The notes below the pieces were generated by a model, which saw only the letters and a list, made by a program, of their open reading frames with translations, did no database searches and had not been told where the DNA came from. 64,000 nucleotides of DNA from Sphagnum magellanicum. Taxonomy: Eukaryota > Streptophyta > Sphagnopsida > Sphagnales > Sphagnaceae. The stretch covers positions 10,250,501 to 10,314,500 of the forward strand of contig CM038908.1 in the NCBI GenBank assembly GCA_021904315.1, in the 5' to 3' direction. The translations under genes and the position numbers were made by a program. Shown here in pieces: positions 21,251 to 34,482 of the stretch; positions within the stretch are counted from its first letter, which is position 1; every line of letters begins with the position of its first letter.

Positions 21251-24200
21251 ATTGGTCCATTAAACGATTCTTACCATTCATGAATTTGAAAATGTCTTTC
21301 AATTATATTTAATGTTTGCTTAAAAAATTTAACATAAAATAATGATTAAAATATTATATGTATAAGAATGAAAAAAATGAATAAATCCACACATTAATTA
21401 ATTAAGGATATCAATTTTTGATATTTTATAAAATAAATTTTACATAGAGGTAAAAAAATACATTGACTAAACGTACATGATATTAGGTACTTATGTTTCA
21501 AAATTCAATAAAAACCTTGATTCCTAAACTTAATCCTAAACCTTGGTTGAAAGAAGTCAAGGTTTTACTAAAACATTTTTTTTATGTTCCAAGAAAAAAA
21601 AGAACAACAAAGAGGAAGATTTTGTTGATGCTAAGGTTGATGAAAGATGCCTATGGCTTGCCTTGCAATATTGATAAATGATACAATACATTGTTGTGTT
21701 GCATGAAATTCTAACTGCATTTTGGAGGTAGCATAGTTCAATAATGCAAGAGGTCCTAACTCTACAACGAGGAGATAACGAGGGAGCATCTAATGTTTAT
21801 TCTTATTAAAATGATTGCTTTGATGTTCATATATTTGATGAATTTATTTTTGAAAAGGCAATCCCTAAAAGTTTATCAAGCTAAAATCTGAGGTAATAAT
21901 TTGACTATATTCAATTAGGGCAAGATGATGACATCATTGAATCAAAGGTATCTAATAAGCAAAATCCACCTGGAGCTGGGATGCATGAAATTGGAACTTG
22001 GGCACATTCACCCAACGTCCAAAATGATCCTAGTACTAGTCTTTGATGATAACAAACAAATATAACCAGATGGGGTAACACATAGATTAATTACATGAAG
22101 GACATGATTTCTAGTAGCCATTTGACCAACTACCCAATGCCCATGTCTTCTCTTGGAGAATCTACTATTTTTTTTATCAAAACATTGATTTGATGAACTG
22201 GGTGGTGAGCATTTTAAAATAGTTCCATTCACATCATAATCATTATTGTGCACCACGAGAGTTGGAGGATTCAACATCACAACATCATCATGCCTAATGT
22301 AGAAGTAACTTAATCACAATAATTGTAGTGTTTAACTTTTTGGTGGATTCAATTTGCACAAGGACTTGCACGATTGAGTGATGTTCAGCTTCTCAACATG
22401 TTAAGAACATTACATAACAACTTGGCCCTCACAAAGTTTTTGAATCCACACAAACTCTAGCATGGCTTTTAAGAGCTTATGAACATTTTCATACTCAATT
22501 ATTTGAAGGTTTCTAGGAAGCTTTCAAGAGCAAACCTTCCTCTTTGAACAAACAACAACTCGAACACTAACTCCTTGTAATCAACTATCATCTTTAGAAC
22601 AATATGGAAGTTCATTATATTGTTGTTGTTACTCTATGTTGTTGCAATGATAGTGGTGTGGTGGGAGATGGAAAATGTACCTCCTTCACCCTATGATTTA
22701 TTAGAGCATTCCCATGCTCTTTTAGATCACATTCTGATTTTCCACCGCAAATTTTTTTTGGGCTTGTTCAATGTGTAAACGCCCATCCAAGTGCTTGCAT
22801 ATGGGTGCTTGGAAGAATTATTTGAAGTTGTCTATATTGTTGTCCCCAAATCAAGCATTTGTTTACAACATTGCTATTACACTTCATCATCATCTAGTTT
22901 TTAAAAACTCCACCTTGAATATCTTGTCAATTTGATGGGTAGAGAATCTCCAGTAGACTGGAGAGTAGGCAATTTATTTCTTCCTATTTGCTTGCCAGTC
23001 AAAAAAAACATGATAGTTGTGTGTCTATTGTGTAGTTAATGTGGGACATTACTTAATGTGGAAGGGCTAAAGGTTACATCTAGTATAAATTATAAATTTT
23101 CATGACCAGTATTTTGTGACAAAATTCCAAAACTTCAAATTAGAAATAACAACTTACATAATTTATATATTGGTTTCATGGTGCACTATTTTCACTTTTC
23201 ATTTTGAAATTTCACAATTGTACCTGAAGAATTTGACTCACAACTCACAACCACCTTTGATGTAAGGGATGCATGAAAATGGAAACAAAACTATCACTAG
23301 GAAATTATTTCAGATCTAACTTTTTGTAAGTTGATAGTATTTTAGTTTATAATCATCATAAATGCAAGGATTTAAATAGTGGATCCTAGGTAAAATCATG
23401 TTGCATCCATTACAAGATGATTACATACCATAATTCAGTTGCTACTTTCCAAGCATTTGGAGCACAAATTTTAAACAACTAGAATTGGAAGAAATTTCAA
23501 GAATCTAAAAGCCTCATTTGAAGAATGCACCTCTTAAGAATGCCCCACCTTCCTCCTTTATCAAATGTTTAATTAAAATTTCTACCAAATTAAAATAATT
23601 ATGCAAATATTATATCTTTACAAATGAAAATATATATAATTTCAACTAAGTATATCATCATTTAGTACATTGTAAATTAAGATCTACATAATATTTAGTA
23701 ATTTATATTTCAAATTTCAATTACAATGTTTCAATTTACATAGAAATAATATTCAATCATGTGCATTAATAAAATATACAATGTCAATAACTTATCTTTT
23801 GGAATTTTTTATTCTCATTAAAAATAAATTTAGAAAAAAATTTACACTATACATAACCGTGGGTTTATATAGTTTAAATTTAATATATATTCTTAATCAA
23901 TTCTTATCATATTTAAAATAAAAAAGAAGACATTTATATGCATTAAAATGAATCAACAATATAATTCCATAATATCATTACTTACATATAATGTACTACT
24001 CGAAATGTTATAAATAATAATATATTTACACCAATATTTAAGCCAATATTATACATCATTAAAAAAAATTTACATGAGTACTTATGTTATATCTTTATAA
24101 AATGTAAAATATTACCAACCTATTATATAATTATTTTAGGCTATAAATTATTTATTATATGTCCAATTTTATTTTATTTATTTCAATCATACATAGGATT

Positions 24201-24479
24201 AATATATGGGAGACGCCATTTTTATTATTATGTGAACTATTAAAAAAAGTAGAAAATCATGTGCTTTCATTAATTTTTTAAAACATGCATTAAAATCTTA
24301 TTAAAATCTTATCAAATTAAAGACTTTATGTTTTTTTTTGGAAATTGAATTTACAACTTTAAGAGTGAAAAACATAAATATGTACATCATTGAAAAAAAA
24401 ATTAAAGATGGATTTTAATTTTTTTGGATTTTGACAAATTTTGAATTCTAACATTAATTAATACATTTTACGTTAAGCC
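21251..24479. other. AT-rich loop between the inverted satellite arms
   Basis: About 3.2 kb of very AT-rich DNA between the two arms. Short coding-like stretches at 21493-21681, 22008-22280 and around 22300-22560 are broken and carry no recognised domain. From about 23560 the sequence is nearly pure AT. If arms and loop are one element, its coding part is gone or unrecognisable. Confidence 0.5.
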
Positions 24480-26770
24480 ATAAACCCTTGTACCATCAAT
24501 ATGACCAATTTTGCATTACGTTCATTTATATATATGTTAAATCATATTGTAAAGTGAAAAAATAATTTTTAAAACATGAATTTCATTATATATTGGCAAG
24601 GAATGAAATATTTAAAAAATATTTTTATGTTTCATGGTGAATGCAAATGTCCCATGATGATGCAAGTATTACATTTAAACTCCATAACTTTGTTCAAGTC
24701 CTTCTACCATCAATGTGAAGAACTTTGCAACACCTTCATTTATTTAAATCAATATGTAGGGCATGTTATATTGAACATTGATAAATACTTTTAAAAATAT
24801 CCTTTTGTTTCATGGTTTAAAACATTATCATAATATGATGCAAGTACTACTTTCCTTCTAGGTTTTGGTATGTCTACATTAGGCCTCCAAGTTTGAAAAT
24901 ATATGTTATGGAGCTCAATGTATTTTTGGATAAGTTATAAGGGGTATTGTGTAGTTTGAACATGAGCAATACCCTTCCAATAGTGTAGACCCATGGTTTT
25001 TGATTATTAAATACCCTAATGATAGTATTAGTTCCTTGGAGGTTTTGGTAGGGCTATGCAATACCCCTCCATGTGTCAAAAGATACATTATGGAGCTCAA
25101 TGTATTTATAGGATACCTTGAGAAGGGTAATGCATGTTCATTGAATATTCCTTGCCATAAGCAATACCCCTTTGATAGTTTAGATTAAAATAATTTAGCC
25201 CATGGTTTTTACTAAATACCTTAAACATGGTATTATTTGCTTGTAGGTTTTGGTACGGCTATGCAATACCCCTCCGCAATTCAAGTTATAAAGCCCAATG
25301 TATTTCTAGGATAACCTAGGGGTATTGCAAGTGTATTGTGTAGTTTTGAAGATGAACAATACTCTTCCAATAGTGTAGACCCATGGTGTTTAATTACTAA
25401 ATACCTTAATGAGGGTACTAGTTTCCTTGTAGGTTTTGGTAGGGCTATGCAATACCCTTCCATGTGTCAAAAGATATGTTATGGGGCCTAATGTATTTTG
25501 GGATACCTTAAGAGGGGTAATGCATGTTCATTGAGTCTTTTTGGGCATGAATAATACCTTTCTAATAGCCCAAACCAAAATAATTCAACCCATGGTGTTT
25601 ACAATGTAGCCCACTGAAGGTATTGCATCCTCATTGGTAGGGCTATGTAATATTCCTCCAAGTTTCAAAAGATATGTTATGGAGCCCAATGTATTTACGG
25701 GATACCTTAAGAGGGGTAATGCATGTTCATTGAATCTTTTTGGGCATGAACACCACCCTTCTAATAACTTAGACCAAAATAATTTAGCCCATGGTGTTTA
25801 CAGTGTAGCCCATTGAGGGTAATACATCCCTTCTAAGTTTTGGTAGGACTATGCAATACTCTTCCAAGTTTCAAAAGATAAGTTATGGAGCCCAAGGTAT
25901 TTCTAGGATACCCTACAAGGGGTACTACATGTGTATTAAATAGTTTTGGGTATGAGCAATACCCTTACACGTGTCAAAAGATATATTATGAAGCCCAATG
26001 TATTTCTAGGATACTTTGAGAGGGGTATTGAATGTTCATTGAGTCTTTTTGGGCATGAACAATACCCCTTTAATGGCCTAGACCAAAATAATTCAGCCCA
26101 TGGCTTTTACAATGTAGCCTAATGAGGGTAATGCATCCCTTCTAGGTTTTGGTAGGGCTATGCAATACTCCTCCAAGTTTCAAAAGATATGTTATAGAGC
26201 TTAATGTATTTTTGGGATACCATGCACGGGGTATTTTCAAACGTATTGAGTAGTTTTGGGCATGAGCAATACCCCTCTGATACCCTAAACCAAAATAATT
26301 CAACCCATGGTATTTATAATGTAGCACAATGAAGGTATTGAAATTGTTTTAAGTTTTGGTAGGGCTATGCATTACCCCTTCACGTGTCAAAAGATATGTT
26401 ATGGAGCTTAATGTATTTATGGGATACCTTGATAAGGGTATTATCTTGTGGCCCAATGAGGGTATTGCAATGTAACCCAATGAAGGTATTACAATTTAAC
26501 CCAATGAGGGTATTGCATTCCTTCTAGGTTTTGATAGGGCTATGCAATATCCCTTGAATTGTCGAAAGATATGATATGGAGCCCAAACTATTTCAGAGGT
26601 ACCTAGAATGGGGTATTGCACATTCATTGAGTATTTTGCTTTATGAACCTGAGTACAACATGCATTAAATGCGTCTAAGTTGAATTGGAGTTTTGTATTG
26701 CTTTGATTATCCACTTGGCTTGCAATACCCCCTTGGAAAACACTCTTTAAACACAACTTGCAATACCTTT
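24480..26770 (+). repeat. Right arm of the inverted satellite pair (about 9 units)
   Basis: Roughly nine units of about 180-210 bp carry the mark TTTTGGTAGGGCTATGCAAT, near 24859, 25041, 25243, 25430, 25633, 25833, 26143, 26350 and 26525. Each also has GTGTCAAAAGATATGTTATG and a GGGCATGAGCAATACCC-like piece. The orientation is opposite to the left arm at 20165-21250. Frames of 60-86 codons found here are accidental, as they recur at the repeat period. Confidence 0.9.
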
Positions 26771-26884
26771 ATATAGGGGGGGTTAAATATTTTAATCATC
26801 CCCTTATTTATTTTGTTTGAATGAACAAGAGCAAGCTCCATGCTATAATTTAATTAAATTTTTTCCTCATTGTTGTCGACCATT

Positions 26885-27145
26885 GGGGGTCTAGCACAGT
26901 GGCAACCATGTAGGTAGGTGTAGCCATGTAGGTGGGGTTTCATAGGTACCTATTTAAAATGTTGGTAGGTACATCAGTGGTAGGGCGGGTAGGTGGGTGA
27001 GGATGAAAGTAGCACATTTGAAATTTATGGGTGAGAAGGTAGATGGGAAAGAGTCTACTTTTAATTCAAATATATAGGTGAGTAGGTCGGTGGGGGATAG
27101 TGGGGGGTAGTAGGTAGGTTTAGGGTTTAGGGTTTAGGGTGCGAG
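26885..27145 (+). repeat. GTAGGT-rich tract ending in telomere-like repeats
   Basis: The tract is rich in GTAGGTAGG/GTAGGTGGG units. It ends at about 27119-27140 with three TTTAGGG units, the plant telomere motif. Three units are too few for a telomere and are best read as an interstitial seed or chance. A similar two-unit TTTAGGG run lies near 36110. Confidence 0.6.
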
Positions 27146-28690
27146 GCGGGGAGAAAATAAAGTTGCAAAAAACACTGAGATCAGGGCTGAGAAAGGCAAA
27201 CAAAACAAGTCAACCTGGGATGACACAGGGATAGAAAAGAGAATCCTATCAGTGCACCATCCATCCACGTTGATGCACTGGTGAGTGCTGGTTCACTCTG
27301 GCCACTAAAATGGTACAACCTGCCTCTCACTTTTCTCATAAAGTTCTCATTGCCTGGCTTATAGAAACCTAGAACTTGTGTAAAAGAAATACTGTATCCC
27401 CCTTCTTGTTGTTCAAGTTTTGGGTTCAAGTTTCAATTTCAACAAAACAGTCCAAATTTGTAGTGCTATACGGTTCAGGTCCAGTTTGATCACGCGGTAG
27501 TACGTGCAATCTGGTTCCAAAGAACTGGCCCAGAACCCAAAAAACTAGCCAACATCAATTGATCATCACCCAACACATTTTTGTCCTCTTGCTCTTTTTT
27601 GGGTTCTCTAACTTCTAATTTGCAAATTAATTTTTTAAGTGTACCCTTGTGGCCAGATCGAAAAGCCTTTCTACCTTAATGGGATAAAAGTGAGGTGCTA
27701 GGGAGAACATGTTGGGGAACACATTGGGAACTTGGGGAACTTATTGAGAACTTAAAAAGAAACATAGTGAGAACACATTGGGAACCAGGGAAAAATGAAA
27801 AAAATCCTTTTCCCTCCCCCTGCCCCATCCAAACTTAAGAGGAAAAAAAAGCAAGGCACCTTGAGTGCATGCTTGGGCCTTTTTTTTGGTTGAATAATTT
27901 ATTATTTGTGTCAAAATTCTAATAAAATTAAAAGTTCAACTGTCAGGTTTTGAACTGCAGACTTTCCATGGCGATGACTTAAAACTGAGGCTAGACACTA
28001 GACTGTTCCATAAATTTGACAAGACTTTTCTTATTATTTTGAATAATCATCACCTATTGAAAATTTCAGAATTAAAAAACCAAGTGTCGAAGTTAAGATT
28101 TTAAATTAAATTAATTATTCAATAATTTGTTGCCGAAATGATAAAAATACAACAGTATTTCCCTTTGCACATGTAAAAGTACTTGCATTATTTCCCTACT
28201 CATTTCACTTTGATTGGCAATGTCCATAGCCTACTTGGGAGTGCTTCCAGCGAGTTTTTAGTCATAGGTTGTTGTAGCAGCTGTGGATCTAGCCTATGTA
28301 GGGTCAGTTTTTCTTTTCGGTTACCACTGACAAGTGTTGCCTCTTAACTGTTAACCCAAAAAGCTTATATCATGCTTACAATCAATGGTTGTCAAGCCTT
28401 TTGTTATGTTAGTTTAAAGTAGGCTTTAAAGGCCAGAGAATGATGTTTTTTTTAATTTTAATTAAAGATTGGGTTGCACAGTAAGATGTGCATCAGCCCG
28501 TCACCCCCAAAAGAAAAAAAATCACTTTGGACCCACCCTCACAACTAATTAATACGAACAATAATAGGTACCCAGGCTTCAAATGATTGCGGGTACCTTT
28601 CTACTAGTTTCAGGAAGACAAAAAAATTTAATAATCCACAAAGATACCATAAATCAGCTCTCACATCTCTTACAAAGTCGGCCCCTAAAG
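27146..28690. other. Intergenic DNA, dispersed repeat fragment
   Basis: No gene recognised. The minus-strand reading of 27275-27302 (GGCCAGAGTGAACCAGCACT and following) closely matches the plus strand at 35011-35036, marking a dispersed repeat. The rest is AT-rich, with repetitive GGGAACTTGGGGAACAC-like pieces near 27713-27785. Confidence 0.4.
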
Positions 28691-29076
28691 GTTAGGACCA
28701 GTGTTGTCCAGTTATCCAGATTCATCTTGATATGTATATGCATAATGGCCAGATATGTATTCATACATATCCGGATTTTTTAATATTTTTCATAACTGGC
28801 TATGTGCACAACTGCCGAATGCCTAATTGCTCTAGTATCTTTATGTCTAACCGTATCCGTCGAAAGTGGTTTTCAAAAGTTGATATCCGGCTATTAGGGT
28901 TTAGAAAAATGCCAGATATGTATTTCATTTAGGGGTTTAAGCTTTTCAGTTAGGTTTAGGTCTAGGGGGAACGAAAAATTCGTCACTCTCAAGCTTTCGA
29001 CATTGTGGCTTTTGCATTTTGTGTTTTGTGCTCATCTTTGCTTTGAGCTGCAAGTTTGCGCTTTCAAGTTCCTTGT

Positions 29077-29226
29077 TTCATTATATTAGTGTGTGATGCT
29101 ATATTTTCTTAACCTTTGGTGCTTTCTTGTGCTTGGCACTTTGTGTTCCTAGTTTCATTATATTAGTATGTGATGCTCTATTTTCTTAACCTTTGGTGCT
29201 TTCTTTTCTTGTGCTTGGCACTTTGC
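29077..29226 (+). repeat. Tandem duplication of about 77 bp inside the hAT element
   Basis: Two near-identical units both contain GTTTCATTATATTAGTGTG-like sequence, then TTTTCTTAACCTTTGGTGC and TTGTGCTTGGCACTTTG. It lies in the 5' subterminal region of the hAT element, upstream of the 48-bp repeats. Confidence 0.8.
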
Positions 29227-29384
29227 TTCTTGTTGTTTGTTGTTTTTGTTTCTTAGTGCTCTACTCTCTTTGCGTTCAAACTTGGTTTTGGATGCAATTT
29301 CAAGAGGTGCAACATGCAACTTGAAGAAACTTGAAAAAGTTTTTCATAGTAAAGTAAGCTTTAACCCTAAACCTCTTTTTTTGT

Positions 29385-29780
29385 TTATTAAGCACTGTGA
29401 TTTTTTAACATTGTTTCTAGGCATTGTTCTTTCTCAAGCACCATTATTTTTTGACATTGTTTCTGGGCACTGTGCTTTCTCAAGCATCATGGTTTTTCAA
29501 AGTTGTTTCTAGGCACTATGCTTTCTCAAGCACCATGGTTTCTCAATGTTGTTTCTAGGCACTATGCTTTCTCAAGCGTTGTGGTTTCTCGGCAATGTTT
29601 TTGGGCATTGTGCTTTTTCAAGTGTTGTGGTTTTTTAGCGTTGTTTGTGGGTAGTGTGCTTTTTCACACACCTTGGTTTTTCAGCGTTGTTTGTGGGTAG
29701 TGTGTTTTTTCACGCACCTTGGTTTTTCAACCTTACTTTTTGGCACTATGGTTATTCAAGGACTATGATTTTTTGGCATT
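29385..29780 (+). repeat. About 48-bp tandem repeat, 8-9 copies, inside the hAT element
   Basis: Units have the form GTTTCTAGGCACTATGC, TTTCTCAAGCACCATGG and TTTCTCAATGTT, diverging towards both edges. Frames open across the repeat (29237-29512, 29503-29700) only reflect it. Subterminal repeats often bind hAT transposase, but this array is further from the end (about 700 bp) than typical binding sites. Confidence 0.85.
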
Positions 29781-31090
29781 GATTTTTCAGCACCGTATTT
29801 TCTCAAGCATGATGCTTTCTTGGCTTTACTCCTAATGTTGCACTTTATGCTTCTACACTTTACACTTTGCGTTTGTGTTTTTTTTGGCTTTGCTGCAAGT
29901 GTTATGCTCTCCATTTCCTTCTAGGCTATGTTTTTGGATTTGCTGTTTACTGTTTATGCAAGTTTGCTTTCAAGTTTTGGTGCAACCTGCAACAACAACC
30001 ACATTTTGGACTTTAGATGTAGCACACAACAACAAAAAATCATTATGTCTCACAATGAAGGTAAGCTCTTCAACCCCAAACCTTTGGTTTATTTATTTTT
30101 GGTTTTGGGAGCTTGAATGACATAACCTTAACCTTGGGCTCGTGGCCAAAGCAAGAACATGGAAAGATGTAAACTGATAGTGCAACCCGAGAATCACACT
30201 CACACTCCCAAGTGGACTCCCACTTTGGGAGTTGGAGTCCCAATGGATTTTCAAATTTTTAGAGAGCGATTTGAGGGGCCAAAACTCATTGAATTGAAGC
30301 ATTTTTTATACCATTGGAAATCTCTTAAAACTTAAATGTCTAAAATGAGCTTGCATGATCCATTTGAGTACTTGCAACACAAGTTATGACCCAAAGAAAG
30401 GCCAGAAGTTAAAGTGTCAATTTGACTCCCGACCATTAAAAGTAGAAAATAACTCTGAATTACACACGTACAGGTGGCGTGCCATATATTGTTGAAAAGT
30501 TCTCAACGAGGGATACAACTTTGCTTTAGACCTCACCTCAATCTAAGGTCTTAAAAAGAAGTTATGGGCTCCAAAATGGCAAGAGACCTAATTTTGAAAA
30601 TTTTCGGACTCCTGATTTGGGAGTCTAAAAAAAAATGACATTTGAATGCAACTCCCATGGCTAATCATAAATAATATTGTAAGGGGAAAGGTGGTGGCTT
30701 CCCCCAAATCCGGGTTATGGTGAGTTTTGTGAATCTGTGTATGTACATGGCTCGCCCGTGCACCAAAAGTGTTCTGATTATGCACTAACCAACTTGTTGT
30801 TTAATTTGTGCAGGTTCATATGAATAATTGAACCACTTATCATTTGTCTTAATCCCCATCTTACAACTCCAACACACCCCTCTTACCCCTGAAATGTTGC
30901 GAGTTAAAGAACGTACCCCAACTCTTTCTTCTTCCGTTATTTTCACTTTTGGATTCACATTTAAGTCCTTAAAGGAGTTTGAGGATGGGTCATTGAAGTT
31001 GAGTTTGTTTTGTCTTAGTGTGTCTTAATGTGTTTAAGTGTGTCTTTTTTGTTGTGTGTAAGTGCATTGTGCATTTCGTTTGTTTATTTG

Positions 31091-34070
31091 ATGGCTAAGG
31101 AGGTAGAATTTTGCATGATCGAAAATGTGGGTAGAGTTGATGAAAATGCATTAGCTCCCCAAACTCAAACACCTATAGCTACATCCTCATTTTCAGACGT
31201 TAAAAGTGTCCATTTTCAAACTGATAGTTATGTGCTTAATTCAGATGGTCTTCGATTTGAAACCATAAGAACACAAGTTATTGCTTAGAGGCCTCATGGT
31301 CGAATTTCTATATGCTAGGGATGTTTTATTGTCAATGATAATCATCATGTGGATTTGGAGAACCCGCCAACGTTGCGATGCATTGTTTCCAAATATGAGC
31401 ACACATCTAATATTGATTTAACACAATGATCTATTCTCCAAAAGGTTTGATAAAATATAACAAAACCACTGGTATAACTCCTATGAAAACTCATGTGGAG
31501 ATTACACATCCAAAGTTATGGGCTCATAGGAAACAAATTTGTAGTGAAAAGGTGGGCACAATTGATCATACCCGACAGCCAAGAAAAAAAGGGGCAAGTC
31601 CTTTTAGCTATGTAATTACAACATTCTTTGGTGCCAAAAATCCTTATACAAAAATTGATGATATTCAATTATAGTTTTTTGAGGATCTAATGTTATACAC
31701 TTGCAAATGTTACAAGCCATTATCCACTTGTGAAAACCTTTGGCTTTGAAGGTTGGTCTTACACCAATGTCCCTGAGTTCAATTTCCTTTTCGATCTTCT
31801 CTAGTGGAAGAAGTGTTATCTGCAATGGTGAAAAAGACATTGGACCAAAATGTTTTGCCAAATTTGAAAACTATAATAACAATTTTAACCAATTTTGATC
31901 TTTGGATGTCTCGTGGTGTGGTGACACATTTGTTCTGGTTATAATTTTTTTGAATGAAGCTTGGGTGCTGATGCATGTTATTGTGGGGTTGTTTGAGGTT
32001 CATTAGAGGTCCAAACAATCCATGTCCATACAACTCCAATCCCCATTGGAAAAGTATGGATTATTACATTGAGCAATTACCTTTGTAAAGGATGAAGGCA
32101 TTAATTTGACTCTATGGCAGTAACTCTATAATCAATTGTTGATTGTGAACCTTTGAAGTTGTTCAAGGTTTACAAGGGTACTTGTTTTGGGCACATAACG
32201 TTTAAGGTGTGTCAATATGCTACTAATGATGACAAAGTCTCTGCTAGGTTGAAAAGTGTTAATGTGAAGGATGCACATGTTAGTTTACAAAAAACAATTA
32301 TTTGGACCAAAAAGTTTGGGAAAGGGAAGCAGGAGTGGGAGTGGGCTTGTTGTGATAGTGGGATGTAACATTGAAAATTAAAAACTCCCATGAAGGGTAT
32401 TTGCAAGCTAGAATGGATCACTTTTAACAATTTTTTTGAATCTTTAAAAGTATGTTTTGCAGTGTATTTTTTGCAAGCTAAAAATTGTAAAGTTATAAAC
32501 TTGTAAAAATGTTCATCTTTTTCAAAAAAAAATGACACATGACCATGTAATACCTCATAGGCTATAATGTTTGTGGAAAAAAAAATTAGGAATTCATAAA
32601 AATGTAATAATGAGGGACTTTACCATTTTCGCCAATTTTTGCCTCTATAAAAGTCCATAAAACTTTTATGTGACATTCAAATGATTTGTAAACACAAATT
32701 TTAAATTACTACTTACATTTTTTAATTTTGGAAAAAAAATGAATTTTGTTCATTATAAGTTCAACATATGGTAAATCCATTTACACATCTTGTATATACT
32801 ATCACATTACAACTAGTATGTGATTTGGTGTAGAAAATTCAACTCAAATAATTTCAAGATTCTATCACACTAGATTAAATCACAATCACATACATGAGTC
32901 CTTTTTCATAAAATTTAACAAAAATTTGACATGGGACAAATTCTAATCCATAAGGGTGTTAAAAAAAAAATGGACTTTCACACCAATTCACTCTAGCTTG
33001 CAAATACCTTGAAGACTAGATTTGCAAGCAAGGTCATAATGTTTAAAGAGTGTCTACAATTTAAAGATGCCATTATTCTTTGTTATGGAAGGCAAAACGT
33101 TGTGGCTTTGTAGCAAATAGTGTCAAAAGCCCAAGTGTGGGTTGTTGTTGAAGCAATCACATCTTGCTTCAACCTTGTTGTATCAATACGTGTCATGAAT
33201 TAATCAAAGGGCCATTGGCTATTGTGAAACGCTATGACAACAACTATTGCACTTACTATGAACATGGAAGTAGCATTATTGCCACTTTTTGGTGGGCCTG
33301 AAATTTATGACTCATTTGAAAGTGAGATCCTTGTTTTGCATAAAAATATGCAATTGGAGGTTATTAAGGCTATAAAACCTTTTTTATAGTTTCTAAGAAC
33401 TTTTGATGGAGGGTAGGCTCATAATATGATGGCCATCATGTTGGATTTGCACTTCAAATCCTTACACGTCGTGGAAAATTTGTTGGGATGTGGGAATGCC
33501 ATTTGACTGGCCACTAAATATGATGCCATTTTTGATGGTATGCTTTGAACTGTTGAACCCTACTACTATTAATGCATCTGCTATTGCAATAATAGTTGAT
33601 GTTGTGGGTGAAGAATTTGAAAAAAATATGTTTGGTGTGGGGGCTTCAATTGAAGAATCTTCACATGCATTAGTTATTGGAAAACTATCTATGTTTAAGA
33701 GGCTTCATGTTTTGCCATCTGCATGTGTAGATCCACTAACATGGTGGCACATCCATGAAGGTTAGTTTCCAAATATGGGTTTCCTTGTAATACATATTCT
33801 TGGAATCTCAAGTTCACAAATAGAAATTGAACGTGTGTTTAGTCTTGCAGGTGTGTCAACAACTTTAAGACACTGTCACTTATAGGTGGAGAACATGGAT
33901 AAAATCATCACAGTGGTGAAAAATTGGCCTGATGACCCAAGCCTCAATTGCAAACCAAATGCTAATTTGAAGGAATACTTAAAAGAAGAAGATTCTTTGA
34001 CAAAGGAGAACTATGACTTGCTTGAAGAAGCTAACTTCTTTGAACAATTGCAAGTTGACAATGATCAATT
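31091..34070 (+). pseudogene. Decayed hAT transposase
   Basis: Coding relics appear in family order on the plus strand. Around 31426-31560 a BED zinc-finger-like remnant reads YNKTTGITPMKTHVEITHPK. Near 31890 FDLWMSRG matches the conserved start of the hAT catalytic domain. Around 32150-32370 further conserved blocks are seen. At 33490-33765 there is a pre-dimerisation segment with TWWHIH. At about 33770-33950 the hATC dimerisation region reads GISSSQIEIERVFSLAG and ENMDKIITVVKNWPDDP. Frameshifts and stops separate the blocks, so no full protein is possible. Hits are by family motifs known to me; no search was run. Confidence 0.88.
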
Positions 34071-34482
34071 TTGTGGTTTGTTTTTGTGGGGGTGTGGTTG
34101 GGGCAAGAAACTTGTGTTGCAATTGAACAGAGTTCTTCATTGTTACTGGGGTTCAAGTCCCTTGCAAGTTACTTTGTTTTGGATTCTGCTTGTGTTGTTT
34201 TTATTTTGCTAGATTAGCTTGTAGCCTTTTAAGCAACCAAATTTGGAAATTTTGCATACATAACCTTTGTGCATATTTGCCATGTTTCAAAAACTGAAAA
34301 TTGGAATATTCATAACTGGTAGATGAAGGAGAAAAATAAAATTATTTGTAACCAGCTACTGTAGTAGATTGTATTTGTTTTGGGATACATATCCTTCCTT
34401 GCCCAAAAATAAAATAAAAATCTATTATTGGTATCCACAGGTTAGGTCTAGATGTTGATAACTGGACAACACTGGTTAGGAC

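Larger units (their letters stand above)
28699..34474 (+). mobile_element. hAT-family DNA transposon, 5,776 bp, with intact ends
   Basis: The left end reads CAGTGTTGTCCAGTTATC and the right end is its exact reverse complement over 18 bases. The 8 bases on each side, GTTAGGAC at 28691-28698 and at 34475-34482, are identical; 8-bp target duplications and CAGNG-type ends are hallmarks of hAT elements. The inside holds a decayed hAT transposase (about 31.1-34.07 kb), so this copy once could have been autonomous and is now dead. A tandem repeat fills the 5' subterminal part. An intact duplication beside a ruined ORF means the element has stayed in place since insertion. Confidence 0.95.

Noticed and set aside
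25000..26760. Repeated 60-86 codon frames
   Set aside because: They recur at the satellite period and vary in frame; not genes.
27119..27141. Telomere
   Set aside because: Only three TTTAGGG units; interstitial or chance.
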